The notes under the pieces were generated by a model, which saw only the letters and a list, made by a program, of their open reading frames with translations, did not search any database and had not been told where the DNA came from. The position numbers and the translations under genes were made by a program. From an uncultured Bacteroides sp. (lineage in GTDB: Bacteria > Bacteroidota > Bacteroidia > Bacteroidales > UBA932), in assembly GCA_945874355.1 (NCBI GenBank), contig CAMCGB010000003.1:1-64000 (forward strand): 64,000 bases of DNA. Direction: 5' to 3'. Below, in pieces: positions 15,043 through 23,949 of the stretch; position 1 is the first letter of the stretch; each line of letters opens with the position of its first letter.

Positions 15043-15056
15043 ACCAATATGATATA

Positions 15057-15087
15057 TTTTGGCAATTATCTTTGAAAATTGCCAAAA
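15057..15087 (+). promoter_or_regulatory. Promoter of DUF4491 gene inside an 11-bp inverted repeat
   Basis: TTTTGGCAATT (15057-15067) and AATTGCCAAAA (15077-15087) are perfect inverted repeats with a 9-base spacer. The -7 box TATCTTTG (15067-15074) lies in and beside the spacer. No T-run follows, so an operator fits better than a terminator of the S24 gene. Confidence 0.6.
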
Positions 15088-15108
15088 ATGATATAAAACA
15101 AAAGTAAT

Positions 15109-15387
15109 ATGAACTATACAGGTTTGATGATAGCAATTGCTACTTTCGTGATAATAGGAGTGTTCCATCCCATCGTAATCAAAAGCGAATACCATTTCGG
15201 CACCCGATGCTGGTGGGCTTTCGCGCTCGCCGGAATTGCATTCATCACAGCAAGCCTCTGCGTTAAGAGCAACGTGTTCAGCCCCATCCTTGGAGTCATC
15301 GGTTGTTCCTGCTTCTGGAGCATTCTCGAGCTCTTTGAGCAGAAGAAGCGCGTCGAAAAAGGCTGGTTCCCCAAGAATCCAAAATAG
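15109..15387 (+). CDS. DUF4491 family membrane protein
   Basis: A 92-residue inner-membrane protein with three hydrophobic segments. GVFHPIVIKSEYHFGTRCWW and ELFEQKKRVEKGWFPKNPK at the C-terminus are diagnostic of DUF4491, common in Bacteroidales and of unknown function. Length equals the family norm. The GH51 gene starts 39 bp downstream without an obvious promoter box, so read-through is possible. Confidence 0.9.
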   Translation: MNYTGLMIAIATFVIIGVFHPIVIKSEYHFGTRCWWAFALAGIAFITASLCVKSNVFSPILGVIGCSCFWSILELFEQKKRVEKGWFPKNPK

Positions 15388-15426
15388 ACACATAAGAATA
15401 ACAAAGATCCACATAAATACACTGTT

Positions 15427-17862
15427 ATGAACCGACTGATAACCACCCTTTGCCTCCTGGCTATTACCCTGCCATTATTTGCCCACAGACCCGATTCGGT
15501 GTATGTCCGCCCCTGCATCAACAATGGGGACCGCGACTTCCGCATCGCCTGGTCCCTGGACGGAAAACATTGGACCAGAGTCGAATGCAACCTTTTCGAG
15601 AGCGACTTCGGGGCCTGGGGCAGCGAAAAGAAAATATACTACCCCGTACTTTCATATGACGGAGAGCAGTACTACGCCTCTTTCATCCCCAACCCGAAGC
15701 TGAATCAGACAGCCATCACCTCGTCGCGGGACTTCAGCCTGTTCAAGCCCCAGGACTACCCGTACCACTCCGAGCAGGAGTTTGCAAGGATTCTGGAGGA
15801 ACACAAGCGAAAGTCTCAGGACAATGTGATCCGCATCCCCTACAGCGGCCTTGAAAACTTGCTCGCAAAAAAGACCAGGGCCGACCTGAATACGCTGAAG
15901 GCAAACGATGATTTCATAGCTCGCGGCGAGGCGCTCAGGCAGGAGAGATTCTCTGCCGAGATGACGATAGACCTGGACGACAGGAAGGAGATTTCAAGCA
16001 ATCTGATGGGCATCTTTTTCGAAGACATCAGCTACGCCGCCGACGGAGGTCTGTATGCTGAACTCATCCAGAACCGCGACTTCGAATACTGCGCAGACGA
16101 CCACAAGGGCTGGGACGCAAAGACTGCCTGGAGCCTGGAAGGAGAAGGCTGCGCCTGGACCATAGGCACTGAAGACCCTATCCACCCCAACAACCCCCAC
16201 TACTCCACGCTTGAAAGCAGCTCTGCCGGAGCCAGGCTGGTGAACAGCGGCTGGGACGGGATTGCCGTCAAGGCCGGGGAGAAGTACGACCTAAGCCTCT
16301 TTCTTCGCGGGAAAGGCTCAGTAAGGGTATCTCTGCTCTCTCAAGGCAAGTGCCTGGCTTCGAGCGTATTCAAGGCTTCAGGCAAATGGAAGCAGCACAA
16401 AACCAGCCTCGTCCCGAAGGCCGGAGCGGACGACGCCACCCTTGCAATCGAACCCCTGGGCAGCGGCAGGCTCGACCTTGATTTCATATCACTCTTCCCC
16501 CGCAACACTTTCCGTGGCCGCAAAAACGGACTTCGAGCCGACCTTGCCCAGACCATCGAAGAGCTTCATCCGCGCTTTGTCCGCTTCCCGGGCGGCTGCG
16601 CCACTCACGGTCAGGGAATTGACAACATCTACCACTGGCAGTCCAGCATAGGAGAGCTGTGGGAGAGGCAGCCGGACTTCAATATCTGGGGATATCACCA
16701 GACAAAAGGCCTCGGATTCTACGAGTATTTCCTTTTCTGCGAGGACATAGGTGCAGAACCGTTGCCTGTTCTTGCCGCCGGCGTCCCCTGCCAGAACTCC
16801 CGTAAAGGAGGAGCCGGACAGCAGGGAGGCATTCCTTTCGAGGAGGAACTTGGAGGCAAGCCTTCGCCATACAGTTATAACGGAAAGCCTCTTACGATGG
16901 AGAGCTATCTGCAGGAGCTGCTAGCCCTCATAGAATGGGCCAATGCAGACCCCAAGAACTCAAAACTGGCCGCACTCAGGGCCAAGGCCGGGCATCCGGA
17001 ACCGTTCAATCTGAAGTATCTGGGCATAGGCAACGAGGACCTGGTCAGCGAAGTGTTCCTGAAGCGTTACCGTTTCCTCATCGAAGGAATCAGGAAGGCT
17101 CATCCCGAGATTACGGTGATCGGTACCGTGGGACCTTTCTGGGAGGGTAGCGACTACGAGTACGGATGGCAGGAAGCCAGGCGCAGCAATATTGCCATCG
17201 TAGACGAACACTACTACAATCCAAAGGCCTGGTTCTATCACCACCGCGATTTCTACGACTCTTATGACAGGAACGGCACCAAAGTGTATCTGGGCGAGTG
17301 GGCATCCCAGGGAAACTATGTCGCGAATGCGCTTGCGGAAGCAGCCTACCTGTGCAATCTGGAGCGCAATGCCGACGTGGTCGTAATGTCCTCGTACGCT
17401 CCCCTGCTTGCCAAGGAAGGGCATACCAGCTGGAATCCGGACCTTATCTACTTCAATAACACCGAGGTTCACCCAACAGCCAATTTTTATGTGCAGCGCG
17501 CTTTCGGCCGTAACGCAGGATCGGAATATGTCTATTCCCATCTCAAGGCTGAAGGAGGAGAAGAAGTTGAGCAAAGGCTGGACAAGTCTGTAGTCATCGA
17601 CCCTGAAACGGGAGACCTTATCATCAAGATAGTCAGCCTCCTGCCGCGCCCCTGCAGCATCAAGCTGAATCTGCCTGCGGGAGCTTTGGATGAATACAGC
17701 GCAACGGCAGAGATGAGTGTACTTTCGAAAAAGCAGAATCCGGACAAGGAGCGGAACTGGGATACAAATGAGCAAAGGCAGATTGAAGTCTCGGACTCAT
17801 TCAGCATCGAGCTGGACCCCTACTCCCTCTCAGTCATCCGCATCCATAAGAAATCGAAGTAG
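15427..17862 (+). CDS. Alpha-L-arabinofuranosidase, GH51
   Basis: An 811-residue secreted enzyme (signal peptide to about residue 19). It removes terminal arabinofuranose from arabinan, arabinoxylan or pectin side chains. After a beta N-terminal region, a carbohydrate-binding-like domain (about 215-360) interrupts the start of the TIM barrel. The barrel carries RFPGGCATHGQGI, the acid/base E537 in GIGNED and the nucleophile E624 in YLGEWAS. The C-terminal beta domain ends near 811. About 150 residues longer at the N-terminus than typical GH51; that part (GDRDFRIAWSLDGKHW) is of unknown role. It lies next to the outer-membrane DUF5020 gene. Confidence 0.93.
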   Translation: MNRLITTLCLLAITLPLFAHRPDSVYVRPCINNGDRDFRIAWSLDGKHWTRVECNLFESDFGAWGSEKKIYYPVLSYDGEQYYASFIPNPKLNQTAITSSRDFSLFKPQDYPYHSEQEFARILEEHKRKSQDNVIRIPYSGLENLLAKKTRADLNTLKANDDFIARGEALRQERFSAEMTIDLDDRKEISSNLMGIFFEDISYAADGGLYAELIQNRDFEYCADDHKGWDAKTAWSLEGEGCAWTIGTEDPIHPNNPHYSTLESSSAGARLVNSGWDGIAVKAGEKYDLSLFLRGKGSVRVSLLSQGKCLASSVFKASGKWKQHKTSLVPKAGADDATLAIEPLGSGRLDLDFISLFPRNTFRGRKNGLRADLAQTIEELHPRFVRFPGGCATHGQGIDNIYHWQSSIGELWERQPDFNIWGYHQTKGLGFYEYFLFCEDIGAEPLPVLAAGVPCQNSRKGGAGQQGGIPFEEELGGKPSPYSYNGKPLTMESYLQELLALIEWANADPKNSKLAALRAKAGHPEPFNLKYLGIGNEDLVSEVFLKRYRFLIEGIRKAHPEITVIGTVGPFWEGSDYEYGWQEARRSNIAIVDEHYYNPKAWFYHHRDFYDSYDRNGTKVYLGEWASQGNYVANALAEAAYLCNLERNADVVVMSSYAPLLAKEGHTSWNPDLIYFNNTEVHPTANFYVQRAFGRNAGSEYVYSHLKAEGGEEVEQRLDKSVVIDPETGDLIIKIVSLLPRPCSIKLNLPAGALDEYSATAEMSVLSKKQNPDKERNWDTNEQRQIEVSDSFSIELDPYSLSVIRIHKKSK

Positions 17863-17912
17863 GACACATTTCGCCGGCGGAATACCGGCGACTGCTGAGA
17901 TAAAAGCAAAAG

Positions 17913-17946
17913 ACTATTTGTTGTAATCCAACAAATAGTTTTTTTT
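17913..17946 (+). terminator. Rho-independent terminator after GH51 gene
   Basis: A perfect 11-bp stem, ACTATTTGTTG (17913-17923) and CAACAAATAGT (17929-17939), with a 5-base loop and eight Ts (17939-17946). It overlaps the -33 area of the next gene's promoter. Confidence 0.9.
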
Positions 17947-17947
17947 G

Positions 17948-17955
17948 TATATTTG
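17948..17955 (+). promoter_or_regulatory. -7 box of the DUF5020 gene
   Basis: TATATTTG directly after the terminator T-run. Leader of about 60 bases to ATG 18023. Confidence 0.6.
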
Positions 17956-18022
17956 CAGCGCAAAAGGCGGAGTTCTAGGCCTGTCATCCTCCGCCGGGTT
18001 ATAAATTAAAACATAAAGGGCA

Positions 18023-18667
18023 ATGAAACATTTATTTTCTATGGCGGCAGCTCTGCTGTTGTCGCTTGTGCCGGCAAGAGGCCAGGCAAATCTACACATT
18101 CTCCAAAAGATTGGCGGGAGCGCCCAGACCCACATTATGGTGGACTTATCAAAAGCCGGGGAGAACTCTTTCAGCTATGCGCTTCTGAGCGATGACCTTT
18201 CCAGTGAGGGAAGTTTCGCTTACATCCAGCTCTTTCACGAGCAAAAATTCTGGGACTCTCCCCTGTTCCTTCACGCCGAGTGGCGCAGCTACGGCCTTGA
18301 TTCCCACTGCCTTTACCTTGGCGCGTCCTACGACTTCTTCACCCCGCACGGAATGATTGCAGTGGAGCCCCTGCTGCGCAACAACAGCTTCTTTGAGGGG
18401 AACCATTTCCCAGCCCTCAAATCAGACGGATTCTCTGCCCAGCTATCCATCATCACCGGTCACGACTGGGGATGGTGCAACCTGAACAGTTTCACCGACA
18501 TCTGGACAGCTCCCCGTGACGGCAGCGGTGCAGGCTGGTACAGTGAAGCCTGGCTTTATTTCCCTGTCACTGATTGGCTGCAACTTGGGGGCATCGGCTG
18601 CTTCAGCTCCGACTTTGCCGCTTTCACCCAGCTGTCCGTATTCCTTGGCGTCAAGTTCAATATGTAA
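18023..18667 (+). CDS. DUF5020 family outer-membrane protein (Tsx-like)
   Basis: A 214-residue protein with signal peptide MKHLFSMAAALLLSLVPARG. The rest is alternating beta-strand sequence (FAYIQLFHEQKFWDSPLFLH, LYLGASYDFF) ending in a hydrophobic FLGVKFNM, a typical outer-membrane barrel terminus. DUF5020 proteins resemble the nucleoside channel Tsx. Start of a three-gene run with the VUT transporter and the SDR, which would fit nucleoside or deazapurine uptake. Confidence 0.82.
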   Translation: MKHLFSMAAALLLSLVPARGQANLHILQKIGGSAQTHIMVDLSKAGENSFSYALLSDDLSSEGSFAYIQLFHEQKFWDSPLFLHAEWRSYGLDSHCLYLGASYDFFTPHGMIAVEPLLRNNSFFEGNHFPALKSDGFSAQLSIITGHDWGWCNLNSFTDIWTAPRDGSGAGWYSEAWLYFPVTDWLQLGGIGCFSSDFAAFTQLSVFLGVKFNM

Positions 18668-18682
18668 TCCATCTGCAAGTCT

Positions 18683-19432
18683 ATGTCTCTCAAAACCATA
18701 CTTCGTCGCGAACTGGAAGACTACAAAATCCTCTTCCGCAACATACCCTCAATCGTCGTTGCTCTGTTTTTCCTGAGCGTTGTGGCGATGAACCTGCTCG
18801 CCAACAAGGAGCTCTTCTCCACCCGCTGGCTGGCCCTGGACTGCGGTTTCACCCTCAGCTGGATTTCCTTTCTGCTTATGGATATGGTGTGCAAACGTTT
18901 TGGCGCCAAGGCCGCAATGAAGCTGTCCATAGCGGCCCTGGTAGTCAATCTCTGTGTATGCGGCCTGTTTTATCTTCTCTCTCTCACTCCCGGGCACTGG
19001 GGAGAATACTACAGTTACCTGGACAGCGACCCTGCCAGCGCGCAGGCTGCCAATCAGGCGCTCAACCGCACTGTCGGAGGCAGCTGGTACGTAGTGCTTG
19101 GATCCGCCCTTGCTATGCTGGTTTCTTCGCTCGTCAACTCCGTCAGCAATCACCTCATAGCCAAACACCTGAAGCACAATAATTTCGGCAGCTTCGCCCT
19201 GCGTTCATTCAGTTCCACCGCCCTCGCCCAGTTTGTGGACAACCTCATTTTCGCAACCGTGGTCAGTCACGTATTTTTCGGCTGGACCTGGACCCAGGTG
19301 ATAGTATGCTCGCTGACAGGGGCGCTTATGGAACTGCTCTGCGAAGTAGTATTCAGCCCTCTGGGTTACCGTATGGCCCGCGCTTGGGAGGAAGAAAAAG
19401 TAGGACAAGATTATCTGGACAAACAAATATGA
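18683..19432 (+). CDS. VUT family queuosine-precursor transporter-like protein
   Basis: A 249-residue inner-membrane protein with about six hydrophobic segments. WLALDCGFTLSWISFLLMDM and FRSFSSTALAQFVDNLIF-type patterns match the YhhQ/VUT (DUF165) family, which imports deazapurine precursors of queuosine. The YhhQ-like Q-F-x-D-N motif is present near residue 178. It starts 15 bp after the Tsx-like gene and its stop overlaps the SDR start (ATGA). Confidence 0.82.
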   Translation: MSLKTILRRELEDYKILFRNIPSIVVALFFLSVVAMNLLANKELFSTRWLALDCGFTLSWISFLLMDMVCKRFGAKAAMKLSIAALVVNLCVCGLFYLLSLTPGHWGEYYSYLDSDPASAQAANQALNRTVGGSWYVVLGSALAMLVSSLVNSVSNHLIAKHLKHNNFGSFALRSFSSTALAQFVDNLIFATVVSHVFFGWTWTQVIVCSLTGALMELLCEVVFSPLGYRMARAWEEEKVGQDYLDKQI

Positions 19433-20106
19433 ACATTCTGATTACAGGCACATCAAGCGGCATAGGCCGCGCTGCGGCTCTGCTGTTCCTGGAGCGCGGG
19501 CATAATGTGTACGGCATTGATATCCAAGAGGCTACGATACCCCAAGGCTCCCTTAAGGAACGCGGCTCTTACACTCACATCCGGGCAGATATTACAGGGG
19601 AGTTGCCCCAGCTGCCGCAGTGCGAAGTCGTCATTGCGAACGCAGGTGTGCAGCAGAGCGGACGCGATATAGATGTAAACCTCAAGGGGACAATCGCTAC
19701 GGTAGAGAAATATGCCTTCCACAAGGGCATTCGAGCAGTTCTGATAATGTGCAGCGCATCAGCGCACAGCGGGGCAGAGTTCCCCGAATATGCGGCTTCC
19801 AAGGGAGGGCTGCTCTCTTATATGCGCAACGCCGCCCAGAGGCTTGCAAAGTTCGGCGCCGTTTGCAACAGTCTCTCTCCCGGCGGAGTGACTACCGAGC
19901 TCAACCGCCCCGTGATGGATGATGCCTCCTTATGGGCACAGATTATGGACTGCACTCCCCTGCGCCGCTGGGCATCCCCCGAAGAGATTGCACTCTGGGT
20001 ATGGTTCCTTACGATGGAGAACCGCTTCTGCACCGGTCAGGACATTCTGGTGGACGGCGGCGAAAAGGACCTGAACAGCCATTTTGTATGGCCGGAAGAT
20101 CAATAG
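19429..20106 (+). CDS. Short-chain dehydrogenase/reductase
   Basis: A 225-residue SDR. The nucleotide loop is GTSSGIG near the start, NAG follows at about residue 66, and the catalytic Ser with Y-x-x-x-K (YAASK) lies near 107-125. The C-terminal FCTGQDILVDGGEKD is typical of FabG-like enzymes. Substrate unknown. ATG 19429 overlaps the VUT stop; an upstream extension in the same frame would lie inside the VUT gene. Its end overlaps the convergent cyclophilin gene by 7 bp. Confidence 0.88.
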   Translation: MNILITGTSSGIGRAAALLFLERGHNVYGIDIQEATIPQGSLKERGSYTHIRADITGELPQLPQCEVVIANAGVQQSGRDIDVNLKGTIATVEKYAFHKGIRAVLIMCSASAHSGAEFPEYAASKGGLLSYMRNAAQRLAKFGAVCNSLSPGGVTTELNRPVMDDASLWAQIMDCTPLRRWASPEEIALWVWFLTMENRFCTGQDILVDGGEKDLNSHFVWPEDQ

Positions 20107-20840
20107 ACCTTCATTGACACAACCTTTACGTCAGCGACGGGTCTGTCACCGCGGCCCGTTGCCACTTCTTGAATCTTACCCACGACGTCGAGGCCTTCCT
20201 CCACCTCTCCGAAAACGGTGTATTGGCCATCCAGGAATGGAGTTCCTCCAATTGTGGAATAAGCCTGCTTTTGCTCTGCGCCCAGTTGCGGCTTGGGCTT
20301 TGAGGCGCAGATGGCGTGAGTCTCGGCAAGAAGTTCATCCTGCAGTGCAGAAAGTCCGGCCCTGTCGCGCTCGCGGCGCAGTTTCAATATGAGGTCCCGA
20401 TTCTTTGCTACCAGGGAGTTGAACACGCTCTGCTCTTGCTGCATTTGGAGCTGTTTATCCATTTGACGAAGCTCTCCTTCAGAATATTTCTTTCCCCAGA
20501 CGATGTAGAACTGGCTGCCACTGCTGCGTTTTGTAGGGTTGACCTCGTCGCCCTGTCGTGCGGCACAAAGCGCTCCCCTCTTATGGAACAGCTCCGGAAG
20601 TATCTCTGCGTCAATGGTATAATCAGGCCCTCCAACCCCAAGACTCTTCCCCGCTGGGGCACCGATGCTGTCCGGATCGCCACCCTGTATCATAAAATCC
20701 CTGATAACTCTATGAAACAAGGTTCCGTCATAATACCCCTCTGCTGCCAGTTTGAGGAAGTTGTCCCTATGCTGCGGAGTCTGGTCATACAGGCGCACCG
20801 TGATGTCGCCCTCTGTGGTCTGAATCAATACTTTTGCCAT
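20100..20840 (-). CDS. Cyclophilin-type peptidyl-prolyl isomerase
   Basis: A 246-residue protein without a signal peptide, so probably cytosolic. FHRVIRDFMIQGGDP contains the catalytic Arg, followed by SSGSQFYIVWG and FGEVEEGLDVVGKI, all cyclophilin signatures. A helical insertion of about 60 residues (roughly 130-190, rich in Lys, Gln and Arg) interrupts the domain, as in several Bacteroidetes cyclophilins. Catalyses cis-trans isomerisation of prolyl bonds. Single gene; the upstream TATATTCG is a one-mismatch -7 box. Confidence 0.93.
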   Translation of the reverse strand: MAKVLIQTTEGDITVRLYDQTPQHRDNFLKLAAEGYYDGTLFHRVIRDFMIQGGDPDSIGAPAGKSLGVGGPDYTIDAEILPELFHKRGALCAARQGDEVNPTKRSSGSQFYIVWGKKYSEGELRQMDKQLQMQQEQSVFNSLVAKNRDLILKLRRERDRAGLSALQDELLAETHAICASKPKPQLGAEQKQAYSTIGGTPFLDGQYTVFGEVEEGLDVVGKIQEVATGRGDRPVADVKVVSMKVY

Positions 20841-20899
20841 ATCTTTGATTGTCTATTTCAAAATTCCTGCGAATATAACGCTTTTCAATGACATCTTGC

Positions 20900-20930
20900 T
20901 TGTCCGAATGGCTATCGTTTCCTATATTTG
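20900..20930 (+). promoter_or_regulatory. Promoter of the GNAT gene with long leader
   Basis: TATATTTG at 20923-20930 with TTG at 20900-20902 (20 bp spacing). The leader to ATG 21077 is about 140 bases and contains the hairpin CGCCTC/GAGGCG at 21025-21043 with a T-rich loop. Confidence 0.65.
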
Positions 20931-21076
20931 CTCCGTAATACAATTGGATGCGTAATTCTTACTTGGATATTGTCCGCTAGCGTTCCTTCATTGCTTTGAT
21001 TGGAACGCGTGGATTTCAGTCGCTCGCCTCTTTTTTGGAGGCGGGAAGGTTTAGTTTTACATTTAACTTTATCACA

Positions 21077-21709
21077 ATGAATAAGAATTACATAATCCGT
21101 CCTGAGATGCAGCAAGATTTCAGGACAGTAGAAAACCTTTGCAGAGAGTCTTTCTGGAACGTCTATCAACCGGGCTGCACCGAGCATTATGTCCTACACC
21201 ACTTGAGAAATCATCCGGATTTCATTCCTGAGCTGGATTTTGTAATGCAGGTGGACGATGTCATTATGGGGCAGATTGTATTCTGCCGCGCAGAAATCCT
21301 GTCCGATGACGGCAGGCATATTCCGATCCTGACCTTCGGACCGATAGGCATCGCGCCGGAGTTCAAACGCAAGGGCTACGGTCTGACACTTCTGAATTAC
21401 GCTTTGCATGAAGCAAGGAAAATGGGCTTCGGAGCTGTGTGTATGGAAGGCAACATCGACTTCTACGGCAAGGCCGGGTTTGTCCTCGCCTCATCAAAAG
21501 GGATTCATTACCACGGGGAAGACCGCTCCGACCCTGTCCCCTACTTCCTCTGCCTGGAATTACAGGAAGGCTACTTCGAAGGGATTGAAGGAGTGTATCA
21601 TACTCCGAAGCCGTACTTCATAGCCCAGGAGAACCCTCAGGACTTCGAGAACTTCGACAAGGGTTTCCCGCCTAAGGAGAAGCTGAGACTCCCGGGCCAG
21701 ATATTCTGA
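21077..21709 (+). CDS. GNAT family N-acetyltransferase
   Basis: A 210-residue protein beginning MNKNYIIRPEMQQDFRTVEN. The acetyl-CoA loop is GIAPEFKRKGYGLTLLNYAL (R/Q-x-x-G-x-G/A), followed by FYGKAGF, typical of YhbS-like acetyltransferases. Acceptor unknown. ATG 21077 is chosen since upstream codons belong to the structured leader. Followed by a palindromic repeat that may end its transcript. Confidence 0.88.
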   Translation: MNKNYIIRPEMQQDFRTVENLCRESFWNVYQPGCTEHYVLHHLRNHPDFIPELDFVMQVDDVIMGQIVFCRAEILSDDGRHIPILTFGPIGIAPEFKRKGYGLTLLNYALHEARKMGFGAVCMEGNIDFYGKAGFVLASSKGIHYHGEDRSDPVPYFLCLELQEGYFEGIEGVYHTPKPYFIAQENPQDFENFDKGFPPKEKLRLPGQIF

Positions 21710-21716
21710 TAAGAGC

Positions 21717-21855
21717 GGCTGACCAAAAAGCCTGTCATATCGAGCGAAGCACTAAGTGCGTAGTCGAGATATCTATTAATTATCAATTAGTTAAGAAGAT
21801 CTCTCCATGCGCTTCGCTTAGTCGAGATGACAGAATAGTATCTTTTTGGTCAGCC
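21717..21855. repeat. Long imperfect palindromic intergenic repeat
   Basis: The outer 14-bp arms are perfect: GGCTGACCAAAAAG (21717-21730) and its complement (21842-21855). Inside, CTGTCATATCGA faces TCGAGATGACAG, and further GCGAAGC/GCTTCGC segments pair. The inner motif (TGTCATCTCGA with AGCGAAGCG and GAGAGATC) is of a kind widely scattered between genes in Bacteroidetes. It probably folds as one long hairpin and may end transcription of the GNAT gene. From 21856 to 22147 I see no gene or clear promoter. Confidence 0.75.
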
Positions 21856-22147
21856 TCCGAAAGATGCGCCGCCAAGGCCAAGCTTCCTGCTGGGATTCTG
21901 TATGTTAAATGAACCAAACATGGACCTGATTTTGTTAATCTTTATTTGCACTTTTGCGTGCGGTTGGCTTGCCAGCCACCAGACGTACTTGATGTTCATC
22001 TTCTGGCCTCAAGCTTGGAAGGGAATTGATTGTAAGGATAGTAAGGCAAAGTAGGCCTGAAGTCAGGATGATACGAGTAAACTCCCACGTCTATTGTTTT
22101 GTGTCCGTTCGGATTTGGGCAGTTGCCGAATGCAAACCAAGTTCAAG

Positions 22148-23188
22148 ATGCCTAACTATTGGATGCATCGCATAACTGGAGGCGAAAATGCCGCAGGATA
22201 TGCACAGAAGATTTTGTTTGGCCTGCCTGGAAATGTTCATTTCCTATCAATAGGCTGGTCGGATTTTTCAAAAGATTCGTATTCTAAGGAAATTCAGAAG
22301 AATGGCAGGGCGGCTATGTCACAAATCTGTCAGTTTGAATGGAAGGAACTTCCTAGAAATCGCTTCAATCTATCCCGATTTGTCCATGAAATGAAACCTG
22401 GTGATATCGTTGTCGTACCACTTTGGAAATCTTTCACGGTTTGTGAAATCCTCGACGATAGCATCTATACAAATGAGACACTTCCGGATGAACTTCAATC
22501 AGCTTTTAGTTCGTATGGGCTGACATACAATGGGCAATATCTTTATGATAAACAAAGTCAGTATGTGGATTTAGGCTATTACCGAAAGGTGAAGATTATC
22601 GAAAGCGGTATTCCTCGCGATGGATATGCGAAGCAGAATCTGTATTCTGCGATGAAGAACCGTTGCACTAATGCTCAGTTGTACTGCCCTATAGAAGTGG
22701 AAGATGCGATTGACAGTTACAGACGAAAGAAGCCGATTGATCTGAAAACAATCATTACGGACAGATTGTCTTCAGAATTGCTGTCGTTAATTAGAGAGAA
22801 CCTGCAGGATGCGAAATTTGAGAATCTTGTTGAATGGTATCTCCAACGAATCGGAGCAAAGACTCAAAGACCTGCAAAGAACAGTTGCCCGACAGAAGAC
22901 GGAGATGCAGACATAATAGCCAGTTTTGAAAATCTCAATGTTTCAATACTTGTCCAGGTCAAAAAACACGCCGGACAAACTGATGAGTGGGCAGTTCAGC
23001 AGATCTGTAATTATTCCTCAACACATTCTGAAGATGATTCCATCTCGCAACTCTGGGTAGTGTCCTCCTGTGACAGCTATAGCGAAAAGGCCCAGGAGCT
23101 GGCCGCCGAAAAGAATGTCCGGCTGATGGACGGCAAAGAGTTCGCCGCGTTGCTGCTGGAGGTGGGTATAAAAGGGCTAAGTCTTTAA
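22148..23188 (+). CDS. Predicted type IV Mrr-like restriction endonuclease with EVE/PUA-like N-domain
   Basis: A 346-residue protein from ATG 22148. The N-terminal part (MPNYWMHRITGGENA, then MKPGDIVVVPLW) resembles EVE/PUA-like domains that read modified bases. The C-terminal part is an Mrr-type PD-(D/E)xK nuclease: FENLVEWYLQRIGAKT, then GDADIIASF (Asp) and VQVKKH (Q-x-K). Such proteins cut DNA bearing modified cytosine or adenine, a phage defence. Both domain calls are from sequence pattern; the EVE call is the weaker. Single gene at the edge of an AT-richer island; earlier in-frame ATGs exist at 22094 and 22130. Confidence 0.75.
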   Translation: MPNYWMHRITGGENAAGYAQKILFGLPGNVHFLSIGWSDFSKDSYSKEIQKNGRAAMSQICQFEWKELPRNRFNLSRFVHEMKPGDIVVVPLWKSFTVCEILDDSIYTNETLPDELQSAFSSYGLTYNGQYLYDKQSQYVDLGYYRKVKIIESGIPRDGYAKQNLYSAMKNRCTNAQLYCPIEVEDAIDSYRRKKPIDLKTIITDRLSSELLSLIRENLQDAKFENLVEWYLQRIGAKTQRPAKNSCPTEDGDADIIASFENLNVSILVQVKKHAGQTDEWAVQQICNYSSTHSEDDSISQLWVVSSCDSYSEKAQELAAEKNVRLMDGKEFAALLLEVGIKGLSL

Positions 23189-23337
23189 TATCTAGACTTC
23201 CAGGTTCTTACAATCAACATATGAGTTCTTGTGATTCCATAATGCTAATCATTGCAGGGAACGCCTATTCGATATAAGTGATAAGCAATCCCCAAGAGGA
23301 CAACCATAAAAGAGTTTAACCTTTATCAATAAATTTT

Positions 23338-23949
23338 ATGTTTCACAAAATCATCAACAAAATCCCTGGCATTTTTTGCCTTATTCTGTCTTGTTTTCTT
23401 TTTGCTTCTTGTGGCGGTTACGATGAGCAAGATGTTACTATTATCTCTTATTTGAAAATCAACGACCTCCTTGAAAACAAATACTTCGAGAATGCCGAGG
23501 AAGTAATCACAAATAATATCGGACAAGCACTACAATTGTCTGATAATTGGTTCGAATCCTTAATGTTCGCTAATACAGTTGAAAAAGAAATAGATAACAT
23601 AAGTCTGGCCGATATTGAAGCTGAAATCAGTCAATCTCTTTGGGAGTATATCGCAGCTTGTTATCCTGCCACTACCATTCCGTCAAAAGCGCAAAACACA
23701 GAAACCGGAACGTATTATTCTATTTCGGAACTAAAAGCTATGTACCCGGATTATAAAGAGGTTGAATTGAAAGATTTTATTCCGATGGTGCTAATCAGCA
23801 GAGTAGAGAAAGAAGACGTATTTGATGGACTCTTTGGTGACGGTGATGGTAATGGTAATCTCAAAACCCTATATGTGCTTCAAGCATATAAACAACAACA
23901 TAAGAATGCTGTCACTGATGACGAAACCAGTTGTGCTGATGACCGATGA
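23338..23949 (+). CDS. Lipoprotein of unknown family
   Basis: A 203-residue protein with a lipoprotein signal (hydrophobic stretch then LFASCGG, Cys about residue 24). The mature part is mostly helical and acidic (SYLKINDLLENKYFENAEEV), and ends in an unstructured acidic tail after GLFGDGDGNGN. I do not recognise the domain. First gene of four same-strand genes that share a low GC content; its TGA overlaps the next ATG. Probably anchored in a membrane facing the periplasm. Confidence 0.7.
   Translation: MFHKIINKIPGIFCLILSCFLFASCGGYDEQDVTIISYLKINDLLENKYFENAEEVITNNIGQALQLSDNWFESLMFANTVEKEIDNISLADIEAEISQSLWEYIAACYPATTIPSKAQNTETGTYYSISELKAMYPDYKEVELKDFIPMVLISRVEKEDVFDGLFGDGDGNGNLKTLYVLQAYKQQHKNAVTDDETSCADDR

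Noticed and set aside
17872..17890. CGCCGG/CCGGCG hairpin after the GH51 gene
   Set aside because: No T-run follows, and a much better terminator lies at 17913-17946.
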